The position numbers and the translations under genes are program-made. From the NCBI GenBank assembly GCA_022695795.1, contig MU404081.1, positions 186,001-250,000 on the forward strand: DNA of 64,000 nucleotides, read 5' to 3'. Position 1 is the first letter of the stretch. Every line of letters begins with the position of its first letter. Positions 11,642 through 24,221 of this stretch are shown piece after piece. The stretch comes from Biscogniauxia marginata (Eukaryota; Ascomycota; Sordariomycetes; Xylariales; Xylariaceae). Under the pieces are notes generated by a model that saw only the letters and a list, made by a program, of their open reading frames with translations, made no database searches and was not told the DNA's origin.

Positions 11642-11835
11642 TGAATAGGGTCACAAACGAATGAGAATCATGAGAGTAGTACGCGATCACTGTTATTAGA
11701 CTGAGAATAATCGCTAGAAGTCCCCTCGAGGTCTCCGGGGTCCGGTATACACGACCCCTTTTATATCTAGCCTGCCGTGGGTCCTGTCCTCCGCAGCCCC
11801 CTGGCCCGGAGGCCAGCCCTTCTAGGCCCCTGACA
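11642..11835 (-). repeat. Possible solo LTR-like element
   Basis: Read on the minus strand, this 194-bp stretch starts TGTCAGGGGCC, has a GC-rich U3-like part with a short perfect hairpin (CTGGCC-TCCG-GGCCAG), then a TATAAAAGG box, and ends CCCTATTCA. The GC-rich half stands out from its AT-rich surroundings. I found no target-site duplication and no partner LTR or internal region. The assignment is weak and rests on layout only. Confidence 0.25.
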
Positions 11836-13465
11836 TACATGATAAGTGACTTTTCTATATCATATGAAGTGGTAAATGCGTACACAGCTACACTGGAACA
11901 CCGGAGTTGCTCTGGAAGGTAGGGGCTCTGTTCCTACCTAGCAAAAGTTGCTACCTATGCTACGCCATTGACCTCTCTTGAACGCACATGAACTATGAAG
12001 GTCAGAATTGATATTTCAAAGAGTAAATACCACTTCCAGGAGGCCCACCCCAACTACCAAGGCTGTCCATATCTCAGCTGGGAGGTCGTACCTTCAACCT
12101 CACCTGTCCGAGAAGTTGATACTTGATAATGAAGCAAGTCTCCTCGCGGTTCCTGGATTCGTAGGCAATATTTACCCACTCACGCTACGAAATTATCCTC
12201 CCCTACCTCCTCCTCCTCTTCTTCTACCTGACCATAGACTTGCCAGAGCGTTGATTGCAACAATATATCAGTGCCGGAAGATCTGATGGAACAAAAATCC
12301 CGTAACCCCCTCTTTTCGACCCCCAGTCCTCAGATATCGTCTGTTCTTGCTGTTTGGGGGAATCTTATAGATACTGCCAAGATCGGTTGCATAGGTACCG
12401 ACTCACGCCGTCTGTGGACACGGTTTAGAAACAAGCCTCGGTGAATCCGATTCAAGCTCAGTATCCAAGCAGGTGAAATTCGCCGGATAGTTTTAGCTCC
12501 TGTAGAAGGCTGCAAACACAAGGGTTTCTTTTTTATAAAAAAAATCCTTCAATAACCTGCTGCCTGTTCTCTAATTTTATCTATGAGCCGTGTCGAGAAT
12601 ATGCCACTTAGTTCTCTTCTTAATCAATGCAGAAAACCCTTTTATTCCGTAATTTCAGATATGAAAAAAGCCCGTTTGCTGTCGTTGCGCCGTATTGGCT
12701 ATATGTAGCCTATCTCTTTGCAGACAACATGGTAGTATAAGAGGGAGGATATGAGAAACTGAATCCCAGAATTAGACCAGGATATTGGCTAGGATATCGG
12801 CCAACGTCTAGTAGAATGTAGCGAGACTTAATTTTGTAAATTCTATTCTGTTTTCTGTTCGTGTTGCTCTGTCCAAGTTCAAACCAACTTAGTGATTATT
12901 CTCATCTGTGCTGATCTGATTTTTAATCCACGCCACTCTCCCGCAGCTGAGCAGTTCGTACGTGCAAGGCCTGTCCAAGATCCTTTTCCTGGCCGGCCTA
13001 CCCTACTCTCTCCGTGTTCTTAGATACTATACCCCCTTGAGGTACCAGCCGGGCACATGTTTCCTTAGATACGACCTATAGATATACGGCAGACCGTGGG
13101 AGCCAATAAATCGGTTGGAAGAGCTGCCTTTTCGGGGAGAACAAGACAGGACGGACGTCGAGGGACGCGATATGGATGGACGGAGACGTTGTTTTCTAAT
13201 AAACCTTACCTATCAATGGACGTGGTGGTGGGCCGTACAAGAGAAGAGGAACACGTCACAAAGACGTCTCCTTTCTCCTGGCCTTGCTTTACTTCGACTT
13301 AGTCGCGTCTGCCCTTCTCCCTTGCCTGCCTGCCTATCTATCTGTCTGCCTGCCTGTCTAACCGGCTCCTGATTCTTTTAAGCCTTGAGGTTCCCTAGAG
13401 CTGTATTACGCTCCCCCTCAAGCGTTGCTCGACTCGACTAACGGCTCCAGTGACCTTTATCCATT

Positions 13466-13492
13466 AAAAAAAAAACGGGGGGGGGGGGGAGA
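13466..13492. repeat. Homopolymer A-run then G-run
   Basis: About ten A residues, a C, then about thirteen G residues. Such tracts recur in this gene-poor part (also near 22310, 22360, 22890 and 23050). They are places where read errors and assembly breaks are likely. Confidence 0.8.
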
Positions 13493-14297
13493 GATTTGGG
13501 ACACCTGTGCTACGACGGGTGTTCCCACTCCCCTCCCCACCGAGAAAAAGTCCCCGAACGGTCCGCATCGCCTCCGAGATCCAACAGGCCGTTCCTTGTT
13601 TTAACTCCGATCGCACCCCCTTTCCCTTTTTTCCACTTATCTCTGCTGCGTCAGCTTCTCCACCACGGGCGGATGGGAAAATCGACGGATGAGTCATGAA
13701 AACGTATGAGGAAGGGCTGAAACAAGTAGTTTACGTATATCGATGATGACAATTGCATGGGAGGGGAGGAGAGGAAGAAGAAGAAAAAACTCAACAAAAA
13801 CAAGGCACAGAGAGAAGCTTCGCATTATGCTGCACCCACATTGCTAGAAAAAACGTAAAACCGTAAATGTGTAAGCAGGTGATTCCAATTAGTCTTTCCT
13901 CACACCCAATCATATACTTGCGTTGAAGCTATGCCATCCGCATCGAAAGGGAGAGTAGGAAAAAGTATCACGAAAAGACAAACCAATGTACGCGGGCTAT
14001 CCAGCCGGTAGAAAGTGAAAACTTGCCCCAAGCATATCCTTGAAAAAGAAATTGTTATGATGGGTGAAAGAAGCACAACTGATCCTCCCAATATGAGCGA
14101 TTCGCATGTATATTAAAAGACCAGAGCTGCCCAGAGCAGAGAGATGTAACAAGATATATGCGGTAAACAGTCCCAGTACATGTGTATATTCACAGCCTAA
14201 TGCGCCGTCCATGTCGCTAGTATGCAAAAAAAAAAAAAAGTTTCAACATAAAAATACCACTCCAAAATCTATCTATTATGCGAGGCCTGTCCTAGCA

Positions 14298-14319
14298 AGG
14301 TAGGTAGGTAGGTAGGTTT
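14298..14319. repeat. AGGT tetranucleotide microsatellite
   Basis: Four to five AGGT units in a row. The same tetranucleotide recurs in other intergenic stretches of the window. Confidence 0.85.
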
Positions 14320-14847
14320 GGTTGGTGGCCTGATTGAAAGGTATCCCAGAGATCACTGTGAAAAGCACACCGACGAGGACCGGCCCCGCACCGCCGGAAT
14401 GCCCGGCGGTTGCGGATATGGGAGATTCTTGTTTTTTCGGAGGACACTTCGCCGAAGCCTTCTGATTGCGTTTGAAGTAGACCTATCATCCATCGTGTCC
14501 TCGTGCCCACGCCAGAATAGAAATAGAGACGAGGCCGCCCACAATTCTAGAACCGACCTGCACACTAAAAAGCGGTGATCGCACGCAATAGGTTGTAGAC
14601 CAGTCTGTTTTACCACGTATAAAGGGAGACGTTCGTTCTTTCGTTGGGCCTGGAGGGAACACCCCGCATCTGGCGATGTAACAGAGTGTTTCAATCCAGA
14701 CCCCGAAAAGCACAATCCCTCCATCCGCGCGCCATTTGATCGATACCTGCGTGGCCCAAACCGACCAATGCGGGAAAAATCTCCGAGTCTCACATCATCA
14801 GCGCAGTCGATCGGGGGCCAGAACCTATCTATTCCTGATAACATCCG

Positions 14848-15930
14848 TTAGCGGCCAACTACCGGGGTCACCAGTTCGATGCTCTTAGGCCTCGAATAGG
14901 CATCAGGTCTCCTGGACGGTAACGGCCGATCCGAGGTCATGCCGGCAGAAGCATAGCCATACCCGGAAGCTGCGTATCCGCCGTCGTACGTCGAAGAGTA
15001 GAGGTTGGTTTTCGTGTACGACGTGCTGGGGCTCGCGGCAGCGCTTCTAGTAAAAGGCCATATGGTGGCATTGGCCGAGGTGGGAGAGGGCGGGCTCGGA
15101 GGCCGTATACTTAATGACCTCAGGGCCGAGACGGCGCTGGTGTAATTGGCGCTTGTCGGGGTGGTGGGAGGCGAAAAGTAGGTCGAGCTTGGGCGGGAGG
15201 GCGAGGCACGTGGGATGATGTCTCGGGGTTCTGGATTGCCAGCCGAGTAGAAGGGAAAATTACCCCCGTAGCTGAAGCTGTCGTGGCCCGTGGCTGACGG
15301 GCGCGAAGACGACGATGACGTTATCACACTTACACTCTGGTCATGCTTGCGGCACCTGGCTCTAGAGGTTAGCGTGCACCTTCGATTGGTCAGGCCAAGA
15401 GCTGGCTTACGCCTCAGAGCAGTATAGGATCTTTTCGTCTTGCGGGACAAATTGCTTTTCACAAGTCATACTGGACCGGAGACCATTCGTTAGCGAGCAC
15501 GTCAAACATCAAGGGTGGTGCAGGAACATGAGAGGCATCCGGGAGGTGCTGTATGATACCGAGACACAAGACAGCCATGGATCACCCGCTCATCCATCAG
15601 GTGACGGATGACGCAGCCTCCGCGGATAGGGGCCTAATAAGGGTATCCCGTACGAGGCCGCAATTGGCAGAAGGAAGAGTCGAAAGTGCACACGTACCAG
15701 AACTGCGGGAAGCTTTCTCTCTCGTCCTCCCACCAGCGCTCCTCCTCCCACTCCCGCTCGCGGTCTCGGGGGTTCTTGCCCAGCTTCTGCACCGTCTGGG
15801 GAGTCGCCCTCCTCGAGAGCGTCTGCGGCCGCCGTGGCCGGGAGAGGTCTGCAGTGGCGGCGGCCTTCCGGACATCGGTCATGGAGGTGTTGGTCGAGGC
15901 ATGGCCAGACTTGCGCCGACTGTGGTGCAT
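14848..15930 (-). CDS. ECL1-family (life-span regulatory) zinc-binding protein, 3 exons, 266 aa
   Basis: My model joins 15930-15698, 15470-15411 and 15355-14848 (801 nt). Intron 1 is 227 nt and contains GCTAAC; intron 2 is 55 nt. Splicing rebuilds FPQFCMTCEKQF, then an 8-residue spacer and YCSEACRKHDQ, giving four cysteines (C78, C81, C95, C99) in the order typical of Ecl1/2/3 proteins. In fission yeast these are small regulators that extend chronological life span and respond to starvation. The N-terminal 75 residues are basic and Arg-rich; the long tail is Ser/Pro/Tyr-rich and probably disordered. The start is the first Met after an in-frame stop at 15958-15960; a Met 16 codons later is also possible. 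The small zinc motif is clear, but a precise function in this fungus is not. Confidence 0.8.
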
Positions 15931-16899
15931 TGAGGCTGTTTGTGATTGGCTTTGGTGTTAGATCTGGGCGGGATCCTCCTGTCTGGGAGGTGTAGCGTGG
16001 TTGGCTGAATTGGTAGGGGTCCTGTTCCAACCTGTCGTCGTGAGGGGTTGGAGGCGGGGGGTTCCCGTAAGTTCGGGAAAAGGCTCTAGTCGCTACAGGT
16101 CGGACAAGACGCACAGCTCAGGCCCTGCAGCGGTCTCGTATGGATAAAACAGACAAACAGGTTGTCGCAATGACGAGGTGATAGTCGCGTCGGTGGCGAA
16201 AAGTGCGGTCCAAGATTTCTTCCTCCCTTCCCTCTGTTGTTTCTGACGTAAATGCTCTTTTTCTGCTTTGCCCAGTCCAATTCGACAGGTGCGAGAGAGT
16301 GGTTGTTGGCGGTTATTAATATGTATGTCTAATACGAAGTCCCGTAATTCAAGGTTGTCGCAAGGATGGGTCTGTTTTGCGATTGCGTGCTCGGCGTAAA
16401 TGCGGTATCCCGTAATATGACGATATCGACGACGGGGTTGTAACTCTGCTAAGTTGGAGACCAGGTTTGAGCGGCTCTAGTAAACTCCCATAATCCGGAT
16501 CGAGAGACCCTAGTCGTTACGTGCTGGCGATGACAAAGACAACGGTGGTACGGAGTGCATGTATGGCAGTGCGGTGGTGGAGATGCTTTGGCGTGTAACA
16601 GGTAGATGATGTGCTTGGTTGCTGGTGTCGCTTATTAGTCGGCATATGTAGGTAGTATACTCTCGAGTAATGGTAATTGGCAGTGTGACCAAGGCAGATA
16701 ATATGTTCAACACGGCGAGGTAACAGGTCGGTAGTTAGACGGCAATGCTATAGCGCATAGGTATGCTCAACAAGGCCGTGTCTGGTATTATGAAAGTTTA
16801 TATCAATCAAACGTAGTTTGAGTGAGTAAGTGAGTGAGCGGGTGGTAGGATAGGAATAAGAATAGGAACAGCAATATAGGTAGTAAAGTAGTAGTGAGC

Positions 16900-16990
16900 G
16901 CGTCAGTGTAAGTGTAAGTGTAAGTGTAAGCGCAAGTGTAAGCGTCAGTGTAAGCGTAAGTGTAAGTGCAAGTACAAGTGTAGGCGTGTG
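16900..16990 (+). repeat. GTAAGT-like hexamer minisatellite
   Basis: About fourteen degenerate 6-bp units of the form GTAAGT / GTAAGC / GCAAGT / GTCAGT. On the plus strand each GTAAGT is a perfect fungal 5' splice-site consensus. It lies upstream of the ECL1-type gene and overlaps no supported exon. Confidence 0.85.
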
Positions 16991-19900
16991 AGGCGTGAGT
17001 GAATGGGTAGGTGAGGAGAGAATTGAAGAAGAAGGGGGAGAAAAAGAGGAGAGAGGCAGATGATATATTATTACCTACGCAAGTTGTGCAAGTGATAGCA
17101 CCTTTTCGGCTTGGCCTCTTTTTTGTGTGTGGTGTTTTCCGGCTTGGGGGTTGCAGAGTCACTTTAGTTCCCCATACGTATCGCAGTGCCTCAGGTAGTT
17201 AGTTAAAGGAGTCAGGTGAATAACAAAAGATTAGGGGAAAATGGCGAGCGATCAGCGAAAATAATGCTAACCAAGTGACAAGCCAGTTATGACTCTTTCT
17301 CAAGTTACAGTGTACGTGCGTGGGTTGCGTGCGCGCCTCTAATGGGTTCTAAATGGTGCTCCAGCATGCCGAAAACGGAGTTGGCACTACGGAAATGGGG
17401 CTGGTTAGACCAATCATCAATTGCAGCTCACCGTCCATGTCTCTCGACTGTGGCATCTTCTCGACACTGGAAGGGGGAAGAGAAAAAGTTTTGGACAGGG
17501 GCACGGGAGAAAAATTTTTCTTTTATTTTTTTCTCTCTCCCCAGTAAACTGTACCTCTTTCTTACCGTGTTGTCATAAGACGTGGTCAGTATCTCTATTA
17601 ATAATTCTAGAAGATGGATGGTGTTCATAGACTATTTAAGAGGCGTTCCTTTGTTGGCGGCTAGGAGCGATAACACCATCGAGGCTATGCCTAGAAGCGC
17701 TAGGGCAAAACGGCCTGTATGTAATACAGAGCATTTCGATCTTGTAATTTATTTTTAAAGGCCTGCTCAGTACCTAACATCATTATGAACTGTACGTAGG
17801 TATGCATGCACCTTGATGGCAACCTTGAGAGAGATACCTTAGGTTAGGTAGTGTACAGCATACAGCTCAGACCTAAATTAATAAGTCGGTACAGCTCAAC
17901 CAAAACGGCAGCAGGGATGGCCGAAGCCTGACATTTGTACAATGCAAGCAACATAACGTCCGCTGCGACGTACCTGGTTTTTATCTCGTCTGGTAATGTT
18001 TCTAGGCGGATCTGTGGGTGTAAGTGAGAGCGATAGCGATGCTGAGTCAAATGCCTAACAACTCAAATGCATAAACTAAGTAACCTAGATATACCTATGT
18101 GTTATGGAGGTAACTTGAAAGTCTCTTCGGATGCATTCATCATTTCATGTTATGGCTATCCGGGTTGGCTTCCAATGCTACTTCAAAACTACAGGTGCGC
18201 ACATACTGTACCACCTCTTCTCGATAGTGTCTTAATGCAAATGGTACAAACTTGCAGGCCACTCGGCCAAATTATGTTCGCATCTCCATATAACATGCAC
18301 TCGCCATGTACCTTACTTATGTAGGTACCTAAACCTAAACCTAGGTATGTAGTAATCGGTACCTTCTTTAGCTGGGATTCGTACTACGCGAGCTAGGTCA
18401 CCTCTTCGTAGAGGTTAATTTTTTTTATTATCCTTCCCCCCTCCTCAGCTCAGGCTCTTCATGTTCCTTCCAAACATGGATGCATTCCTGTCGAGGGATT
18501 GGCTGAGGTTTCCCCCCCCGGAACCAACCAACCTCTGTTAACCTTCGTCGGCGCAAAAAGCTTTTCTGTTATGGGGAAGACTTCAACCGTCCACCTCTTC
18601 CTGCTATCCACAATATCAGGCACGTTTTCGACATCTCCCCCCAGAATCAATCTTGCTCTACCTCACCTAACCCCACGGAATTGCCTCTGCCTACGTACTT
18701 CTAGCCTCCTCTGGTCCCGGGCTGGTTGAACTTTGCCCTGAACCAACCGAGACGCCCTTGGCTTTGGATCCATCACCGTGGCACTCTCGCCCTGGTGTAG
18801 CCAACCAGCCGCTCTGTTCCCCTTCCCGTGCTTCCGTTTCCCCAGTCGTATGGAGACCTGCCACGTCCGACGGAACTCTCTCGACAAAACTCTATGTAGC
18901 ACATCTCAATCTTATGCCTACTACATGCCTACTGCTTGCTACCAGGTGTTTAGTTCGTCCGAAGTCTCTCACCAGGCGATACCTACCTTGTCCTGTCCTC
19001 TCCTCTCCTCTCGTCTTAGCTTTCTCTTTTTGATATGTGGTAACATGTACCAGACATACCTCATACTGTAAACTAACTTACATGTAATCTCTGGTCAGAT
19101 TCTCCCCTCTTCCGACTCCTCACAACCCCGAGTTTTTCCCTTCGTGCTCGTTCATCCTTGCTGGTCAACTACCATTGATCTACACCCACTCCCCCATGGC
19201 TGGCCAGTTTATCTCCTGATTCACCTTGGGGTCGGCTATCTATCTCTATTCCCAGGCCTTCCGTCGCCCACGACCCCTGACGGCAGTCCAAATCTCCTTG
19301 ACCCCTCTTCGTTCCGCCCCTCTCCAGGTCCATCATTTTCCCTTTCTGTCCTAATTGCACACTACTGCACATATGGTGTCGCCAATGCTTCTCGTCTCGT
19401 GTGGGGGTTTAGTGTAAGTTGTGTTTCACGTCGCATTCATCAAGTTCGAGAGTATTAGTATGCAGCCGACGCAGACCTGCAGTACGGTATCCCTTCCCCG
19501 TGCCGAGCTTGTCCTGGTGCTCCACCTTCAACTCACCAGCTGTTACATCATTCTGCAAGGAGACTGGGAGGAACTGGACTCTCTGCTTTCTACCGAACCT
19601 TGGAACATCCCGTTGCCCGGTATACCGCTTTTGATATTAGCCCCGGACCAGCTCACCACACCCCACGTGGAGTGGCCGTCGCCCGTTGTTCAACCTGAGT
19701 AAACTACCTGTTTATATACAGTAGGACGTGCTAGCCCACCGCAGGTAACACGGCTTGGCTACTGTTGGTGCGTTTAAGCACATTGGCAAGTTCGCCATTT
19801 CTCTCGACGACGCGGTGTGCCGTACTACAGCTGGGGATCGTCAGGGCTGGACCGAATAGTGAGTGGTTTAGGACGGGGTCGACTCCCCTGGCTCTGGATA

Positions 19901-20020
19901 CGATGCTACGCATCAGCAGCAAGCATACCGCCAGAGCTCGCATCGTCTAGCACTCCTAGATCTCGCGACAAGATCCGTCGAGAAATGACTACCGTAATTC
20001 AATATTCTAAGTAGCTCTCC

Positions 20021-20038
20021 AGGCAGAATATTCTGCCT
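20021..20038. other. 18-bp perfect palindrome
   Basis: AGGCAGAATATTCTGCCT is its own reverse complement. Its core nGAAnnTTCn matches a minimal two-unit heat-shock-element pattern. No gene start is close by, so a regulatory role is not supported; it could be a hairpin or chance. Confidence 0.6.
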
Positions 20039-20113
20039 TAGTCCTCGGTCAGCATCGGACATTGAAGGCTCAAGGTGGAGTGCAACCTATCTACTTGGAT
20101 GGGACCCTGAAAT

Positions 20114-20127
20114 CAGAAAATTTTCTG
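20114..20127. other. 14-bp perfect palindrome
   Basis: CAGAAAATTTTCTG is its own reverse complement and lies 75 bp after the 18-bp palindrome at 20021-20038. Both share the half-site CAGAA. The meaning is unknown. Confidence 0.6.
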
Positions 20128-22548
20128 CTTCATGCAAGATAACGAGCGCAAGCGTTTCGGGTATCGACGCAGTGGCAGGACATCAGAGTCGCTTCCGCGC
20201 CGACCTCTAGCCGCTCGAACTAGAGCCTTCCTCCTCACTAATAAGATAAGGATGCCGCCTGCAATAGCAGGTCCGGATTATATGGCCCTAAGCCTATCGT
20301 CTCGCTCCCCAAGCCGAGGAAGAGACTGGCACCCTTTCCTTTCCCTTCCCCGTTTCCTTCTCTTTTCTTTCTTCCTGCAGGTACCCCGGTCTCCGCCCGG
20401 AACTTAGCTCACAAGAAGACACCATGCCTTGGTCACTGGGAATCCTGAGGTGCGCTTACAAGCCAATCAACGCGGGCATGCGGCTTTGGGATGGTACATC
20501 AGGCTCCGACAGCCTACCAGGTGATTTGCCTCAAGTGCCACGCGCTAACTAGACTCCCATCACTCGCAGACATTGTTCTGATAATCAAGTCAGATATCAG
20601 AATGCGAATCTTACAGCTATCAGAGTCACACAGAGATCTGATTGCCTGCGAGTTCATACGAGTTGTATGTATTGTGGTCGCATCCGGCTATGGACACACA
20701 CCCCGACTTTGCTGCGACCGCAGAGCTACGTGGACTATAGGCATATACAATTGCGGCATCGGTGCTGACAATCTATCAAATTCTTCCATATGCTCCTATT
20801 TACATTGCGGTAGGCCGATCGCTAAGGTAGGCGGAGTCATCTACCCTATAACATTCTGCGGCGTGGTCAATGAACGGCGGTCGATGACATCTTAACCTAC
20901 AATGCGTGCTATTCGCAATTTGATGCCAAACTTGCGCTTTTGACAATCGCGCCAACCCTTTACACATAACACACCGCTCAGCAGTTGTACGGATTTTCTC
21001 AGCGCGGCTCTTCTTGGCGGCCAATAAGAACCATCTCGAGAGCTCTTGGTAGTATACGGGGTAGACGAGGCTGGGGTAGATCTCCGCGGCTCTTACACTA
21101 TCGTCATCCGTTGCTTATTAGACGTAAGCGAAGTATGGGCAATTCCGACCCCTCAGGATAAGACAATTTGCGGGATTCAGCCCTTCACCCATTCACTCAT
21201 TGACCTCCGAAGTCTCATCATTACCCGTCTCGGTTATTCATCGACCAACCGCCTGCTCAGAATAACCCGACGACGTATATTGCCCAAGTTATCAGTCAGC
21301 CCGCAGCCGGAAAAAAAGAGTTCGAGGCACATGAGAATCGATGAGCTCCGACTCGGCACTTAGAGCCATTGATGCTTTCCGTCCCGCCCTCTCGCTTTTG
21401 CCTGCATTACCTCGCCTTGCTTTTCCTTCATCATCCCTTACTTCCTTCGTTCCTAAGGTGCTGCTTCTTCAACGTTGATCATGAACCTGATTGGTGTAGT
21501 AACCAGCCCCAAGCAACTGGCTCAATCAAGTGTCCTTTACTAACCTGCCGCCCTCCTGCTCCCGATCGGAAAATTCGGACCGGGCCCACGCGTATCCATG
21601 CATCATGGTTATCCGCGTATCGTGATACAAGCAACGAAGTTTCACAGCGCATCACAAGAAAAAGAAAGAACCAAAAAGGGCTGTTTGCATACATAAATAT
21701 GAAATAATGTTGAGGAGGAAGTGGCTGCGATCGGTCGGTTTGCATTGCGCGGTATCAGTGCGTTTATATGGTATGATGCGTGCGTGAGTATATGTATGTG
21801 ATGTTGTCTTGTTATGCTGTATCACGTCGCGGGTTCGCGGATTACATGCGCCTCGAAGAATCCCGAGGCAGAAGCAAACGTTGTGTGACTGAAGACCAGC
21901 TAGCGACAGATATGTAGGTGTCATCGCTAGGTACTCATGTTATTTAATTTATCTTTCTATGTATTTGTCCGCCTGGCTATCTATCTATATGCACCCACCA
22001 GACGTACATACATACATACGTATATACATGCCTACACAGGTACATATATGCGTAAGTAGGCAGCTCTTTATCTCTACATATATCTAATGCAAACTTATCT
22101 ATACCTATATCTATAAACACAAGCAAGTAATCATCTACGTGCCTAACGTGCAATCATACATATATGCATGCACTCATATAGACACATACGTAGCCTGCTG
22201 CCGTGTCCCCGTTTCAAAACTGCGATCGCTCTTCCTTTCTCCTATCTCATGCTTTCCATATTGTCCAATATCCCCCTGCTCTTTGCTTCTTCCTCCTGCA
22301 AACTAGGTTGTCCCCCCCCCATTTTGGGTAACAGAGCACGCGAAGGGGCTCTCGACACCAACCCCCCCCCCCCTTTTCTTCCTTCCGTTTCTCACGGCAT
22401 TCTCTCTGTTCCACTCTCTTCTCTCCCATTAGGAGCCACGTATTTGTTAATTTGCCCATGTCATGTCACGTCATATTTCGCGAGCTTGCTCATTTATATT
22501 TATACTCGAATATTATTGGCCCTTCCCTCCTTTGCGACGGAGTAGTTG

Positions 22549-22574
22549 GGTAGGTGTGTAGGTGTGTAGGTGTC
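22549..22574. repeat. GTAGGTGT short tandem repeat
   Basis: Three copies of an 8-bp GTAGGTGT unit in a gene-free stretch. No function is visible. Confidence 0.8.
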
Positions 22575-22827
22575 ATACACTGATCGGGATGAGCTAGAGA
22601 TTGGGTGATAGGACTAAAAAATTATTTCCTTGATTCCCTCAAACACTTCCCGGTTTCTTATTTATTGTAAGATGTTATTCTAGGTACAGATTGAAGAAAA
22701 ATAAAAAGCCCCCGGGGGGGAAAGGGGGGAGGGGGTTGACTTCTAACCCTTTGCCCCCCCCTTTGAACTTACCGAGCTCCCTTCAATATCTCAGCTAAGT
22801 GTTGGAGGAATATAACGAGGGACGCAC

Positions 22828-23048
22828 GATACTGTGGTCAGAGATACCCCTTAACTAAGGTAGGTAAAAGGTGCGAGAAAACCCCCCGGGGGGGGGGCGG
22901 GGCGGCCCGCGCGGGCGGCGGGCGGGGGAGGGGTCGGAACCGCCAGGGCTTGGAAGGGAGGGGGAAATTGAGGGAGGANNNNNNNNNNGATACTGTGGTA
23001 ATAGATACCCCTTAACAAAGGTTGGTAAAAGGTGGGAGAAAACCCCCC
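22828..23048. repeat. Duplicated 60-mer flanking a 10-N assembly gap
   Basis: A run of ten N lies at 22979-22988. The 60 bp at 22828-22887 and the 60 bp at 22989-23048 are near-identical (I count about six mismatches), and both end in a run of C. Between the first copy and the gap the sequence is almost pure G/C. This looks like two contig ends that failed to merge at a homopolymer tract, so real length and copy number here are unreliable. Confidence 0.85.
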
Positions 23049-24221
23049 TTCCCCCCCCCCCCCCCCCGGGACATGTAAATTAGACGAAAAGAAAACATAA
23101 TAGCCTGACTAGTACGGCTTGACTTCCACTGTGCGGCAGAAAGGAAATCGCCCACCCTAGGGGCTCTTAGGTATATAGGAAGTACCCTAAATATGCAAAG
23201 CCAAGCAGAACCGCTTTGTTGTGACGCTGGTCCGCCATTGCTGTTATTGTTGTGGTGGCAGGGTGGTTGTTTATTTCTCCCTTGCGTCTGCCCTATTCTA
23301 TGTATGACACACGAAGCAAGTCGTTATCTCCAATGGCCATATGATTATGCAATTCTGTGGCTGTTTTTTCTCTTTCTTTCCTTTTGCCATTGGCTAGAGA
23401 AATGATAACATATGTGCGCTTGTTTGCCTTGGTGCATTTAACTCACTATGAACGATGAATTTCAAGCGCCCTCCCTACAAGCAAGTAGAAAGTAAGCAGG
23501 CTCTAGGGGGAGGCAAGGGAAATAGAGGTATGCTTTCCACTCGTTATGCACGAATTCCCCTCCTCTTAGCTAGTATTTTAGCCTTGGGCACTATAGCAAA
23601 TACAGATTATCCGTCTACCTCGGAGAAAAGACACGACATATGTATTACGAGATATCGCCCCCAGCAGGTATCAGATGAGTAATTCGTATTACATAAGACG
23701 TATGGTTATTCTGTATTCGTATTCCCATATACTTGAAGCTTGCTACCTCCTACTTCGTACGTCGTGTCCCACTCCCTCGACACAACGTTTCTCTCTTACC
23801 CCTATATTAGAAAAACACATAATACTAATACCAATATAATTGGTCCCCAGTTAAGAGGTTTTCCGCCGCAGAGTGTTCCTCCCATCGTGACCGTTAAATT
23901 ATCAATGCGCCTCGCTGATCCCGACTATTAATATATCTTCTCTTCCGCAGCTCACTCTTCCACCTTTTGTCATGTTTCCTTATAAAACTAGCCCCCCAAA
24001 CGCCCCAGATCTTACCTAAACGCCCCAAGAAGCTCGGGGTTGTAAAACACACCCTTGCGTGCCCCGTCCCTTTTACCATGAAAATGGGAAGAAGAGACAT
24101 AGTCCATTCAGTTCCCACAATCGAACGACTCTCCTCCACTTATTCTTTTCATGTCATTCAGCTCTGAGTTCTCCTCTGTTCGTAGCCGCATGGACCGACT
24201 ATATTAGTCAAGTCCAAGCCT

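Larger units (their letters stand above)
10512..14847. other. 4.3-kb gene-poor intergenic region
   Basis: The stretch lies between the start of the GHKL ATPase-like gene and the stop of the ECL1-type gene. I see only short, unconvincing reading frames. It contains a possible solo LTR (11642-11835), an A-run next to a G-run at about 13466-13492, and an AGGT microsatellite at 14298-14319. Its left end should hold the promoter of the GHKL gene. Confidence 0.6.
15931..24221. other. 8.3-kb gene-poor region with repeats and an assembly gap
   Basis: I found no coding frame here with domain, splice or composition support. The stretch includes the likely ECL1 promoter, a GTAAGT-like hexamer tract (16900-16990), two perfect palindromes (20021 and 20114), an AT-rich TACATA/TATCTA microsatellite zone (about 21940-22200), poly-C runs (about 22310 and 22362), a GTAGGTGT repeat (22549-22574) and a 10-N gap (22979-22988). 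Short frames such as those at 19144-19702 and 20491-20895 look random. A non-coding RNA or a degenerate transposon cannot be excluded. Confidence 0.6.

Noticed and set aside
14353..14844. A 163-codon minus-strand frame just past the ECL1 gene
   Set aside because: No domain or splice signal, and low-information composition; it probably lies in the ECL1 3' UTR or flank.
15590..16114. A 174-codon minus-strand frame overlapping ECL1 exon 1
   Set aside because: A different frame of the same stretch gives the ECL1 zinc motif with correct splicing. The Arg/Gly/Pro-rich product is a frame shadow.
18326..18348. CCTAAA-type repeat resembling telomeric DNA
   Set aside because: Only two to three units are present in the middle of the window; this is not a telomere array.
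20491..20895. A 134-codon plus-strand frame with several Cys
   Set aside because: The Cys spacing does not fit any zinc motif and the flanks show no introns or composition bias.
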